From assembly GCA_019054805.1 (NCBI GenBank), contig JAHQIY010000004.1, positions 4,712,001-4,776,000 on the forward strand: DNA of 64,000 nt. Direction: 5' to 3'. The notes beneath the pieces are model-generated. The model searched no databases and was not told the DNA's origin. It saw only the letters and a list, made by a program, of their open reading frames with translations. The number at the start of each line of letters is the position of its first letter. The stretch's first letter is position 1. Shown one piece after another: positions 46,656-58,248 of this stretch. A program made the translations under genes and the position numbers. Origin of the DNA: Brachionus manjavacas. Taxonomy: Eukaryota > Rotifera > Eurotatoria > Ploima > Brachionidae.

Positions 46656-49600
46656 ATGAAAAATTTTGTTCTTTTCAAACGAATAAATAATTTGACCAGT
46701 TTGAGTTTGGTTAAAAATTTCACTCTCTCCAGTGCTTGCCGAACAAACAAGCATACCAGCACGTACAGCCAAGAATATAAAAGAAGTCTGTCAAATCCTG
46801 AAGAATATTGGAGTGAAAAAAAAAATCTCATCGAATGGTTTACTGAACCGACTCAAATTTTGGATAAATCAAACTCTCCATTTGAAAAATGGTATGCCAA
46901 TGGTTCATTAAATGCTTCGTACAATTGTTTAGATTATCATGTAAAAAATGGATTTGGTGACCAAGTCGCTTTAATTCATGACTCGCCTTTGACAAATACT
47001 ATCAAAAAAATAACTTATAATGAACTCCTGAAAGAAGTCAGTTTATTAAAACCTTTTTTTTTCATCTAAATTATTAATTATGCCAAAGGTATCCTTGTTT
47101 GCTGGTGTACTGAGCAATTGTGGAGTCAAAAAAGGTGACAGAGTTCTAATTTACATGCCAATGATTCCTCAAGCTGTTACAGTAATGCTAGCTTCTGGTA
47201 CGCTCCGAATAAAAAAGAATTTAAATTTTTTAACAAAGACTATTTAGCCAGAATCGGTGCCATTCATTCACTGGTCTTTGGGGGCTTCGCATCCAAAGAG
47301 CTCTCTGTTAGAATAAATCATGCTAAAGTAAATTTTTTTATTAAAAAACATTTGAATATCAATATTCAAATTTTTTTCTAGCCTAAAATTATTGTCTCTG
47401 CAAATACTGGCGTTGAACCAGGACGCTTAATAAATTACAAAGAGTTATTAGATGCGGCAATTGAAATGTCTCAACACAAACCTAAAAAATGTATTTTTTA
47501 TAATAGAGAAATGGTAAACTATATTAAATTGAATAGCCTTGTATTGATATTATAAAAGTTTCCCGAAGCTGATTTTAAAAATAATCGCGATCTTTATTTG
47601 AATTATGAAAAAGAAATTTCACAAGCAAAGCCACATGACTGTATTCCGGTTGATTCAAATTTTCCTCTTTACCTTCTATACACAAGTGGAACAACTGGCC
47701 TTCCTAAAGGTTGACTAAAATTAAAACAAAAAAAAAAAACTTTTAAGCATTCATTCAATATTAGGAGTTGTTCGAATGACCGCAGGATACTTGATTGCTC
47801 TTAAAAATTCAATGTCCAAAATTTATGGGGCTAATCCAGGGGAAACATTCTGCGCATTTTCAGATCTGGGATGGACAGTAGGCCATTCCTACATTTGCTA
47901 CGGACCTTTGGCTGCACGCAATACCGCAATTTTGTACGAAGGAAAACCAGTCGGTACTCCTGATTCTGGTTCTTGGTTTAGAGTGCTGTCCGAACATAAA
48001 GTAGTCAGTGCATTTGGTGGTTAGATTTTTTGGTATTTTAATTGTCTAATATTAATCAATTATCAAGCACCTACTGCTATTAGAGCTATTAAACAACAGG
48101 ACCCAGAGGCAAAGCTTGCTAAACAATACAACTTAGATAGGTAAGTGCAAAACTAAGCTAGGCCTATTTTTCTTGTTGGTTTTAAGCTTATTTGTAAAAA
48201 GTTTTAATTTCTCAAAATGAACTTTTATGTAAATTCATTTTCTAGGAATTTTTAATTATAGGTTAATAAGTAAATAAATTAAAGTTTGCTTTAGTAAAAA
48301 TATAAAAACAAACTAAAAGATATAAAAAAAATGTTTAAATATGTTTACTTTCTTAATTTAAAAATTTTAAACAGAATAAATTTCATGCGATTAGATAAAT
48401 ATTTTGATAAACTTCATAGTTGCACTAACAACTCTATAACTACAAGAAATAAACTTTATCTTAGTAATATGTGAAACTAATGGTTTAAATCAAGTTTTTG
48501 AAATTTTTTGATAAAAATTAACTAATCGGACAACAATTTGTATGTTTTTTTAATTTTTTAGGTTAATTAATCTAGAAAGATATTTTATGTAACCGAAATT
48601 ACTTTTAAAATTGTAAAATTATTAATTATCATTAGCTTTCTATTTTAAGAATTCTAAATTAGCTTCTTGAAATTATACGAAAATTCGTTTTAAAACAATT
48701 ATCCAACATTTTAAAAAAATTTCATTTGCAGAAATTAGAAATTAGATTTTTTGTCTTAGAATTTAACTTTCATCTGTCTGAGATGGTTTATTTGTGGGAT
48801 TTTAAACATTTTCTTTTATCTTTTCTTTTTATTCTCTTTTCATTTTAGGAAAAGCATAATGATAGAGATTTATTCTCAATTCTAATCAACAGTCAAATAA
48901 TTTTTTTAATTGTTTTAATCATGTAAAACAGCAATGGAAAACCTAAAAATTATTTAGCAATCCATTTTTTTATCTGTACCGAGCTAAGCTGTTTCAGATT
49001 AAAATAAAAAAAATCAAAATTAAAAATAAAATGAGATATTTGAGAGTTCAGGAAAAAAAGAAGAAATAATACCATATTCCCTCGTTCGATTATGCTGCAC
49101 TACAAGCTAAAACATGCAAATTTAAACATCAAATTAAATTTTTTTAGCATGAGTGAGATGCACCTTGGTGCATTGTCCAAAAACTGATAGTTTAGCTTAT
49201 GGTGCAGCATAATTGAAAGAGGGAACACGGTACGATAGCAATCACACATTGGAGTCGGGTATTCGATCTTGAGTCAAAACCCTTTTTTACTCTTCCACTT
49301 GTTTGACAGCTAAATGAAACAGAAAGACTCAATTCTTTCCTGATGTATCTCTCACTCGATTCAAAAAGTAGATTGGAGACTGTTAATACTTAAAGTTTAT
49401 TTAAAGCCTCGTATGATGTATGAGAGAGTATCATATTTTAGATAGATCGAACTGCTGAGATTTAAATAACTTTCTTGATGTTAGTTTCTGAGAATGAATT
49501 TAAATAATTAAACAACAGACTAATAATTAAACCTTTTTCTTTCTATTAATTTGAAGAGATTCATTTTTAAAGTATTTTTTTTGAAAACTAAGTGCTTTTA

Positions 49601-52600
49601 TTTTGCTAACCCTAAATATGTTATTAATTGCTTTAGTGTCATCATTGCCCTTTTAGCAACTAACGTCGCCTTATAGCTCCATTTAAAGTTGAGATACTTC
49701 ATTTAAAATTAATATAAATAATATTTATTATTTATTAAAATTTTATGAAGACAAGGAGATTGTATTTGAAACAAATTTGACCTTGTCGGTTCTAGTGCAA
49801 TCAAATTTCACGATTGTTATTTATTTGTTAATCTGTACCGAGCTAATGCCACTTCAGAATAAAAATATTAATAAAAATGAAAATAAAGTTGGTTTAATTT
49901 TTTGTGTTTGAATTACAAAATGTATCCAATGTTGAAAGAACATTGAAAAAGTGCGATGTTTCAAATATTTTTTTCAGTTTCAAAAAAAATGTAATTTTTA
50001 AGTTAATATTGCAAACATTTTCATTTTTGAAATTAAACTCTTTGGTGAAATAGAATGTGTTTAATTTTTCTTTGGAAATTTGAAAAAAATATTGAAAATT
50101 CTTTTTTAACTTGTAAACAATCCATTTATTTATTTCTTACCGAGCTAATGCTCCTTCAGAATATAATAAAGTTAAATAATATAAAATAAAAAAAAAGAAT
50201 AAAAAGAAAAAAAAGAATAAAAAGAAAAAAAAGAATAAAGAGAAAAAAAAAGAAAAATAATTCATTCAGATTTAAGTTTATATTCAGTCATTGAAAAACT
50301 GGGTCTAGCCGGTTAGGTGAACCATAGTTTATTATTATCCGAAAAATTCTTGTTCTAAGATTTTTTGAACTATTGGTTCACCCAATTTTTTTGTTCAAAA
50401 TTTAATTAGAGTGAACCAAAATAGAGTTAAATGAACAAATTGAATAAAGCTATTTAAAAGAAAGCCTAATTCTCGAAACTAATATAAGAATTAGTTAATA
50501 ATTATTTTATTTTTAATTTGAGGGTGCTTTAGAAATAGCTTAGCATTTGCTCTGATCTGGTTGACTTGGTATTACTTTTAAACAATTTCAAATACCCAAA
50601 TGCGCTCTCTACAGGAATTGTTCCAGTAACAGGTTAACCATAGTTTACCTAAGCGACAAGACCCGAAAAACTTGGTTTTCTTTTCATGAAATTTTGACTT
50701 TAGTGATGGTTTACTTTCGTTTGGTGCATTTTAACAAATACTTAATTTATAAAAATGGAAAACAGAGCGAAGGATCATCGTACCACAAACCCAAAGTCAA
50801 AATTAAAAAATAATTTTAAGTTTTTCATGTTTGCAATACTAACTTAAAATTATTTTTTTTGAAACTGAAAAAAATATTTGAGTATCTCACTTTTTTAATG
50901 TTATTTCAACATTGGGAACATTTTGTAATTCAAACACAAAAAAAAATAAAATCAGTTAAATAACTAGTTGAATAGCTAGATGTTAGATATGTTAAAATAT
51001 TTTATAGTTCAGGAAAAAAAGAAGAAATTGTTAAGTAGCAATTACACAAAGGAGTTGGATATTCGATATATCTTGATTCAAAATATTTTGTTATCTTTTT
51101 TTATAATAATTGTCCCTATTCTATCCTAGTGGATAATGGGGAGGCGCTCATCTCCTTTTCATGTATCTTTTTGAGCAACGGCTCGGATCTGACACAGAGG
51201 CTACTGCTTCGAGATGATCATCTACACTGCAATTATTACCCAGTCGAAACTGGTCCCCCTATTTTTATGATGAAAGAAATGAATATAAACATTTTATAGT
51301 CAAAGAAATAGTGTACCTAAAACGAAATTAAGTAAAAAAAAAGAATGAATCAAAAATTGAAAATTGAAAGTTTTAGACTCAATGATAAATTTTAGTTACG
51401 CTAAAAATTGACTTTTTTTAATATTCTCTTTTTTTAAATTTAAATTAAAAAAATTTTTTTACTGTTTTCTTTTAATAACAAATTTTTCTAATAATTTGTA
51501 TACAAATTAATTATATTGAAATATTTGTCTTATTTTCATTTATTATAATTATCGTTTTTAATTATATGCATTTATTTAATTATTTTTTATAGTGGATAAA
51601 AAATTCTTTTCTGTAACCGAAATTACAGAAAAGAGAATGAATCAAAAATTGAAAATAAAATTTGAAAATTATCTTGTGCAGAATTATTGCTTAATTCTGC
51701 TAGAGTTAATAGTATTCAAATTCATTTTACCAATGAATACAAAAGCTTGATATAATAATCGACCCCTCTATTGATATCTGAGACTATAAGCTACAAAAGT
51801 ATGATATAATCATAGTTATTATAATTATTTTTGGCCAAGTAATACACAATAATAAGAAAAATCGACTTTTCAAAGTTGAGTTTTGATTCCTTCCCTTAAT
51901 TTTTACAATAAGATCGACCACGATTCTGAAAGCGCATCAAAAACCTTACAAACTGACAGATTTTCAGCCGTCCCTTTTGTTTCCTTCAAAATCTGCTAGA
52001 GTTAAAAGTTGAAAATTAAACAAATTTAGCAAATATTTAAATTATAACGGTGTTAAGATACGATTTCTTATTTTGGCTCAGTGCTAAATCTGAAATTTTA
52101 TTTTTTAATGGAGAATTAAAGAAAGGTCACAAAAATTAAATTTAACTTTCTTTAGGTGGAGATTAATTGCTTCCAATTTTTTTTTAATTTAAAACCCAAC
52201 TGATCCTAGCTTTAAAATAAAATAAAAAATGATTTCAAAATGTTGAATTTTCGATAAGTTATTTGTACGACACCATTAAAATATTTTAACTTCTTCGTGA
52301 AAAATAAACAAATTATGCAAAAATCTTAAATTTTTAGACAATTCTTAGTTAAAAATTAAGAAAAAACTTGAATTAATGATTATTTATCAATTATTTATTT
52401 TAGTCAAGCTATTTTAGTTAGAATTATGAGAGCTTAAGTTTTTGAGAATGATTGAAGGTTAAAAGTCTAAGGCAACTTGATTTCAAAATTCAGAATTGCT
52501 TGATCAATATTTTATGCGATTCTAAAAATTAGTGAAAATCAAATTAATCAAGTATGTCCAAAAATACTCTACAATACTTTTTAAAAACAAACTATTTACA

Positions 52601-54771
52601 TTTAAAATAAATTGCCTAACTCCATGGATTAAATCATTTTAAAAAGCCATTTAAGGTAAATGTAAATAGCCATATAAGTGATGGATTAAACATTAATTTT
52701 TTTAAAAACATCTTCAAACACTTATTTTTGTCTTATCTTAAATTTAACAGTATATTTTACCGTATATTTTTTAAAATTGCAGAAGCTTTAGCTCATCACA
52801 GATAAACAAATAAAAAAATGAAAGTGATGAAAAAACAATACTGCAGGGGTCCGTCAAAACTCATTAAATTCTTATTATATTTATTTACAACTATATTTAA
52901 TGTTATACTAATAAAATAAAAACACCCTGTTCTTTTTGACGACGTTAAATTCTTCATTTTTACAAAGAAAGGAAGTCTGACAAAGCACCAGCCGTTGACT
53001 GATTCAGATTTACCGAGAAAGCCAAGAAAATCAATCAAAAAACAAAAGAACAAATAATTAATTTTTACTTTTTTAAATTAATTAATTTTTATTTTTTTCA
53101 TTTAAATAAATTATTTTGTCACTCGAATTAGTTTATTTGGCAAGTAAATAGAGTTTATTTTGTCAGTCCTTAATTATTAAAAAGTAAATTCAAAAAATAA
53201 AATTGTCAGTCAATTTTCGTCATCTCAGAAAGCAGAATTTTTTATCGATGAAAGTTTTAGCCTTTCTTATTTTGTATCCGTTATTTTAACATGAAACCTA
53301 AAGATACTAATGTATGAATTAAAATATGAATTATAATTCATCATTTTGTAAGGGGATACAGTAAGACCGGCATTGAAATTTAGTAGCTTGGCCTTAAATG
53401 CTGGTCTTATAAAAAGAACATGAAAAGTTTACATGTTTAGAAAAAATTTAACACCCGTGGATTTTAATAAATTCCTCATTTTCTTTATTTGAAAAAAGTT
53501 TTTGTCCATTCGAATCCGAAGTAATAATTTTTTTTCTCACCAAATTGTTTATAATTATTTGTAAATTAAAACAATGATGAATTTTAATTAATTAAATCAA
53601 TTAATTGTAATAAATTAAGAATATTTATTTTTTAATTTTATTGAATTTTCATAAATGCGTAGAATTCTCTGTTCATATTTCTATGTCAATTTATTAGGAT
53701 CTAAACTCAAAATAATAAAAAATGATTAATTTTTATTACTTTTTGATTTAATTTTGTTTGTTTTCAGTTTAAGATATTTGTTTCTAGCTGGTGAGCATTG
53801 TGATCATGAAACTATGTGCTGGATTCGTGACGTAGTTAAGAAACCAGTTTTTGATCATTGGTGGCAAACCGAAACTGGACATCCTATAACTTCTATCTGT
53901 GCCGGATATATGTCCGAAGAAGAAATGAAATCAGTACCAAATGGTGTGTCTGGGAAAGCTGTACCTGGATACGACAGTAACTTTAATAATTATTCAGATT
54001 ACTTGTTTAATATCAAAAATCATCAAGTTCGAATTTTGAGAGATGACGGAACAGAGGCAAGTACTAGAGAAATGGGCCGCATAGTCATAAAATTACCACT
54101 CCCACCAGGCACTATGTCTACTTTATGGGAAAATGATGAACTATTTAAAAGTTTATATTTTAAAAAATATCCGGGCTTTTATGACACTGCAGATGTTGGT
54201 TTTAAATGTGAAAATGGCTATTTGAGTATTATGTCTAGAGCTGATGATGTCATAAATGTGTCCGGGCACCGAATTTCAAGTTCAGCAATTGAGGAAGCAA
54301 TTCTAGAACATTTCGAATTGTCAGAATGTGCTGTGGTAGAATTGTCCGATAAATTAAAAGGATCAGTTCCGTTTGGATTTTTAGTAAGAAACAAAGGTAT
54401 TTTTTAAAGAAAATTGTATTTTATTATTTTTATAAATTTAAATTTCAGATTCAAAATCAAGTGAAAAGGAATTGATTGAAAAAATAGTGACTAATGTTAG
54501 GGATCTAATTGGGCCTGTTGCATGTTTTAAACAAGCAGTTGTTGTTGATAAGCTTCCCAAGACTAGGTCTGGAAAAATAGCACGAAACACTTTGAAGGCC
54601 ATGATCAATAACAAATCTTTTCAGGTAATTTAAATTTTTAAACTGAAGAATTTAAATGAACCTTTAGTTTTAAAGATTCCTGTGACAATCGAAGATGCAG
54701 AGGTGTATGGAAAAATAAAGAAATCATTAATTAGTCATGGTTACACTAATATTAGCGATCCAACTTTGTAG
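46656..54771 (+). CDS. ACSS3: Acyl-CoA synthetase short-chain family member 3
   Basis: ACSS3 is a mitochondrial propionyl/acetyl-CoA synthetase (acyl-adenylate, then thioester). Eleven exons give 676 aa (human about 686): 46656-47036, 47089-47197, 47248-47327, 47382-47513, 47559-47709, 47765-48019, 48068-48140, 53768-53976, 54028-54396, 54449-54624, 54676-54771. All phases agree. The N-terminus is basic and hydroxylated, a likely mitochondrial presequence. The ATP-binding loop [11 protein letters not shown] is at 275-285, [12 protein letters not shown] and [10 protein letters not shown] follow, and the catalytic lysine loop is KTRSGK (Lys about 629). Introns are 45-55 bp except intron 7, which is 5.6 kb and full of repeats. 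Intron 8 (53977-54027) is 51 bp and stop-free, so its retention would add 17 residues in frame. Several donors are weak (GTCAGT, GTTGAC, GTTAGA). Confidence 0.95.
48962..49005 (+). repeat. ACCGAGCTAA repeat, copy 1
   Basis: Inside ACSS3 intron 7: T-rich tract, then CTGTACCGAGCTAAGCTGTT TCAGAT. Matches copies at 49815-49870 and 50121-50170. Likely the reverse complement of a LINE or SINE 3' tail, since an ATTT-rich tract flanks each copy on the same side. Confidence 0.55.
49070..49232. mobile_element. MITE with TA target, inserted in a repeat
   Basis: A 159-bp element (49072-49230) flanked by TA on both sides. Ends are inverted repeats of about 38 bp: CCATATTCCCTCGTTCGATT on the left and, reverse-complemented, CCGTGTTCCCTCTTTCAATT on the right, both continuing ATGCTGCAC. 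TA duplications indicate a Tc1/mariner-mobilised MITE. The flanking sequence has a paralogue at about 51005-51090 without the insert, showing an effectively empty site. Confidence 0.75.
49815..49870 (+). repeat. ACCGAGCTAA repeat, copy 2
   Basis: ATTTATTTG tract followed by CTGTACCGAGCTAATGCCAC TTCAGAATAAAA. Same orientation as the other two copies in this intron, and closest to copy 3 over the core and the TTCAGAAT end. Lies just left of the foldback arm that starts at 49899. Confidence 0.6.
50121..50170 (+). repeat. ACCGAGCTAA repeat, copy 3
   Basis: ATTTATTTATTTC then TTACCGAGCTAATGCTCC, TTCAGAATAT. Located between the foldback arms. Together with copies 1 and 2 it defines a dispersed family with a tandem ATTT tract at one end. 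Confidence 0.6.
50190..50262 (+). repeat. Purine-rich 18-bp minisatellite
   Basis: About three to four tandem copies of GAATAAAAAGAAAAAAAA in an all-A/G/T tract directly after repeat copy 3. Probably grew from the poly-A side of that insertion. Confidence 0.7.
51106..51287 (+). repeat. Dispersed GC-richer repeat, copy A
   Basis: In ACSS3 intron 7. Contains CTATCCTAGTGGATAATGGG, GCTCATCTCCTTTTC, TTTTTGAGCAACGG and ATTACCCAGTCGAAACTGGT CC. A diverged copy in the opposite orientation lies at 62921-63149. It is markedly GC-richer than flanking DNA and has no long frame. Probably a transposon end; family unknown. Confidence 0.7.
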
Positions 54772-55187
54772 ACTTAGTTTAAATTTTTAATTATTAAATT
54801 TACCTTAAAAAAACAAAAAATAAATAATTTAAAGATTAAAATGAAGGTTTTTAATTCAGCTCATTAAATCGGTTAAAAAAACAAAAATGAATTCTTAAGA
54901 TTGTTAATTAATTTTATTGAATTCGCCTATTTAGGTTACGGGATATGTCAAAATTTATTGAACGACGATTTTAAAATGTAACCTTGGTTACAATTTTTAT
55001 CAAGTTGAAGGCTTTACTATGTGAGTTTTCATGTATTTTAAATTAAATAAAAAAAATATTTATTTCGTAAATACGAAGACCGATGAGTAAATTTTGATTG
55101 AAAAAATTTTCTATTTTAGATTTTAATTATTGGAAAAATTAATAAAAAAATCTGGATAATCTAAGAAATTTGATTAACAAAGCCAAC
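54772..55187. other. Gap between ACSS3 and FANK1
   Basis: About 416 bp. Holds the ACSS3 3' UTR (AATAAAT near 54820) and the FANK1 promoter. A TTGAATTCGCCTATTTAGG string near 54920 weakly resembles the hairpin repeat at 20341. Confidence 0.45.
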
Positions 55188-57131
55188 ATGGTTCAATCGT
55201 CTGGTAATAAAATTTTTGTTTTCTTATTTTGTCGGAACTTCAAATCCTTGATGATGCAAATCCTTAGAATAAACTTCTTTGAAACTACAAGTCTTCAATT
55301 ATTTTAATTAACTTAAGCATTTTTTTGCATAGAATTTAAAAGTTAATTTTTTTGTTACAAGCTGAAATTAAATTTAGCCAAATAAATAAAAGAATTAAAG
55401 AAGTCCTCATAATCGTTAATTGCTTGAATAGAGCTTTTCTGTCATTCAAAAGCTTGTTTTTTCTACGAGTGACTTTCTTTTGTTAGGATTGCAGCAAATT
55501 GGCAAAGTTCTCATGTATGAAAAATCTTTTTAAGACAGCTATTTTCCAAAGAGTGACGGAAATAAAAAGAAAATTTAAATAGTATACACACCATTAGACA
55601 TTAAGATGGTTTAATGAAATAATTTTTCTCGGAAAATATGAGGAAATAAAATAAATCCATTTTCTTTTATCCTTAAGTCTCTGAAACAATTTAATTGCAT
55701 GTTGTTTCATTTTAAAAATTAATACTCCAAATTATTTTTTTTAACGAAACACAAAAAGCACCTCCGAAGACATTCGCCTATTTAAGTCTTCTTTTAAAAA
55801 AATAAATAAAAGTGTATTTGTTTTTTTTTGACAAATTTTTATTCCCGAGATCCAGTTATACTTGAATTTTTTCTTGAGTTTTTTTTGTTTCGTTGATTAC
55901 ACAATTCAATTTAGAAACTTGAAATTCATTTTTTTTCTTTAGTGCCGATCGAAAGACCAGATCCACCGGTAGTTGGCAAAGTAACTCATCATACAATTGA
56001 ATTGATATGGATGCATCTGAAAGAAAAGTTGCCAACTGACCAGAAATTCAAGTTTGTGCTACAAGAGGCGGACAAAAAAAAAAAAGAATGGGGTCAGGTT
56101 TATGCGTAAGCATTCTAATAGAAAAAAAATCATTTCATTAGTTAAATAATTATTTTTTTTTTAACAGGGGCTATGGATACACCAAAACAGTCGAATCTTT
56201 GGAACCATTCACTGAATATAGCTACAGACTTTGTGTAATTGGTACAAATAATGAAAGAAGCGAATACAGTGTCACTTGTTCCGTAAAAACTACAAGTTAG
56301 CATTTGATTTAAATGAAGATTTAATTTTTTTCATGGTATCTTATCTTAGAGGAGCCTCTGAATGGCGAAGCTTTGCACAAGGCGATAATTTTGGACAGAA
56401 AAAGTGATGTGGAGCGAATATTAGATTCAGTTGATGGTCCAAGAGTAGTTGAGATCCCGGATAAATTTGGAAATTTACCACTTCAAATCGCTGTAAATAG
56501 AAATAATTTAGAGTAATATAAATTTCTCGATCAAAATTTGAAAAAAATTATTTTTGTTACAAAAGTATGGTTGAACTGTTGGTTTACAAAGGAGCTCAAA
56601 TTAACGCTCAAAATGAGAGTGGCAAAACAGCCATAATGCTGGCAGCTTTCTCTGGCAAGCTTAATGTCTTAAAAGAATTGCGAAGCAATGGTGCCTCATA
56701 TGATATCAAAGATAAATCAGGCTGTAGTGTTCTTCATTATGCAGTTGATGGTGGAAATTTGGACTGCATTCAATACCTTTTAATGGATGGATTAGATGTG
56801 AATATAACAGATACAACAAGTAGTTGGACACCTTTGATTAGAGCCGCTAGTGTAGGCGCTAGTAAAGATGTGGCAGAATTATTAATAAAATATAAGGCTG
56901 ATATAAACATTGTTGACAAAGATAACAAAAATGCGCTGATGATTGCGGTTATTAATGGAAATCAGCCATTTGTACAGTGTTTGGTTGAAAATGGTGCGGA
57001 TTTAAACATGACAAATGAGTATGGAAAGACTGCGTATGAAATGGCGGTCGCAATGGATCGGAGAGTAAGCTTTATTTTAAATTTTTTTTTTTTATTTTAA
57101 ATAAATTTTGAATGTTTTTTAGAGAGTGGTT
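55188..57131 (+). CDS. FANK1: Fibronectin type III and ankyrin repeat protein
   Basis: FANK1 is a testis- and cilium-associated nuclear protein in vertebrates. Exons: 55188-55203, 55943-56105, 56168-56295, 56350-56512, 56566-57064, 57123-57131, about 325 aa (human 345). The tiny first exon gives MVQSS and is separated by 739 bp. The FN3 domain starts DPPVVGKVTHHTIELIW and ends YSYRLCVIGTNNERSEYS. Ankyrin repeats follow: AIILDRKSDVERIL, GNLPLQIAVNRNNLDMVELL, KTAIMLAAFSGKLNVLKEL, SGCSVLHYAVDGGNLDCIQY, SSWTPLIRAASVG and KNALMIAVINGNQPFVQCL. The order and the GSGWTPL-like repeat match FANK1. The last exon is a problem: canonical splicing gives AMDRRSG then stop, while the conserved continuation VVKYFDEYFEKQKG (ending 57168) is in another frame. 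Confidence 0.9.
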
Positions 57132-57786
57132 AAATATTTTGATGAATATTTTGAAAAACAAAAAGGTTAAGTAGAAACATTTTAGAGTATAAATTAGAAT
57201 GCCATTTTTTAAATCAATTTTTATATTAATTTTTTCTAGTTCTTAATTTTAAATAAAAAAAAACTGAATCAAATTACATTTTTTAATACTTAACTTAAAA
57301 TTTTTGAATCAAATTAGTAGTTTTTAAATTTTGAAATGTGTTCAGCTTTTTTAGTCACTAAAATATTTTTTTAAGATTTATGAAAATAAAAATTTACTGG
57401 AAAATGTTTCTCAAGGTGAGTGGCAATTATAAGACTTTATTTATTTTAGGGCAGGAAGCTGTTTAATTATTTATAACTATTTTATGACTTGGTTAACTAA
57501 AAAAACGTAACTAACAACAAATTATCAACAAAATTAAAAATTATTTTTCTCTGAAATATTTTTTATTGATACATTTTGATTTTTTTTAGCTGTTTTTTAA
57601 AATAAAATTTTTTTTATTATATTAAAAAGTGTTTTTCCATTTTTTTTAATTTAAAATGGTTTAAGCCTAAGAATTTTGCTCAGCTTATTTATGATTTTTG
57701 AACATTCAAATTGAATAAATTATTGAACTTTGAAAAAAAATCAAGAATTTTAAGGAAAAAAACAAGAACAATTGAAAATGTGATTA
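57132..57786. other. Convergent 3' region, FANK1 and TIR gene
   Basis: 3' flanks of two convergent genes. Includes the possible FANK1 C-terminal coding extension up to 57168, then AT-rich DNA with AATAAA-like strings on both strands. No further feature. Confidence 0.45.
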
Positions 57787-58248
57787 TCATGGCCCTACTA
57801 GTTGAAATAGCGCGGGATTGTTTTTTTTTGTTTGCTCGACTAACTTGTTAAATTTATCTAATATAGAAATATATTTTGGATCAATGGTATTTATTGAAAA
57901 ATCCAGGTCCTCTTTTGCGTTGTAGACTTCCAAATACGGATAATAAAAGATTGACTCTTTTTCACTAAAATCATCAAATAAAAACAAAACAATTTGAATT
58001 TTTTGCTCCTGAGCTGTCATTAATTCAGTTTTGCATTTCAAAGAATTTCTATACGATTTGCTCATAAAGCATACAAATAGAAAAGAATGAGTGAGGGCAG
58101 TCAATGAATCGTCAAAAACGTTAATTAGAGAATAATTGGAGATTTGATCACACCATAGTCTTTTACCAGATTGTCTGAAACGATTACAAAATCGCTGAAC
58201 TTCGTTTATTTGCTCTTTATGATACGAAATAAAAATATCATAAAACAT
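57787..58248 (-). CDS. Stand-alone TIR domain protein
   Basis: A single-exon 153-aa frame that is almost entirely one TIR domain. Strand A is FYDIFISYHKEQ (box 1, residues 2-12), followed by a helix with VQRFCNRFRQSGKRLWCDQ, box-2-like SLINVFDDSL, and SFLFVCFMSKSYRNSLKC. Glu75 in CKTELMTA occupies the position of the catalytic glutamate of SARM1-type TIR NADases. The box-2 proline of Toll receptors is absent, so it looks more like the enzymatic or scaffold-type TIRs than MyD88/TLR adaptors. No signal peptide, membrane span or SAM/ARM domain in this exon. It lies 180 bp downstream of the RNASEH2A stop on the same strand. Function (NAD cleavage or signalling) is inferred only. Confidence 0.8.
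   Translation of the reverse strand: MFYDIFISYHKEQINEVQRFCNRFRQSGKRLWCDQISNYSLINVFDDSLTALTHSFLFVCFMSKSYRNSLKCKTELMTAQEQKIQIVLFLFDDFSEKESIFYYPYLEVYNAKEDLDFSINTIDPKYISILDKFNKLVEQTKKNNPALFQLVGP

Larger units (their letters stand above)
49899..50944. repeat. Foldback repeat, ~120-bp arms, ACSS3 intron 7
   Basis: Left arm 49899-50019 and right arm 50827-50944 are inverted copies. Shared strings include TTTGTGTTTGAATTACAAAA, CCAATGTTGAA and CAAATATTTTTTTCAGTTTC. The arms enclose about 800 bp containing repeat copy 3 and a simple repeat. No coding frame. Could be a non-autonomous foldback transposon or two opposite insertions of one repeat. In the pre-mRNA these arms would form a long hairpin. Confidence 0.75.

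Noticed and set aside
46587..46831. Minus-strand frames overlapping the first ACSS3 exon
   Set aside because: Antisense to a well-supported mitochondrial presequence exon; no similarity.
52796..53053. 85-codon minus-strand frame in ACSS3 intron 7
   Set aside because: Hydrophobic, A/T-driven peptide with no recognisable domain; most likely chance within a repeat-rich intron.
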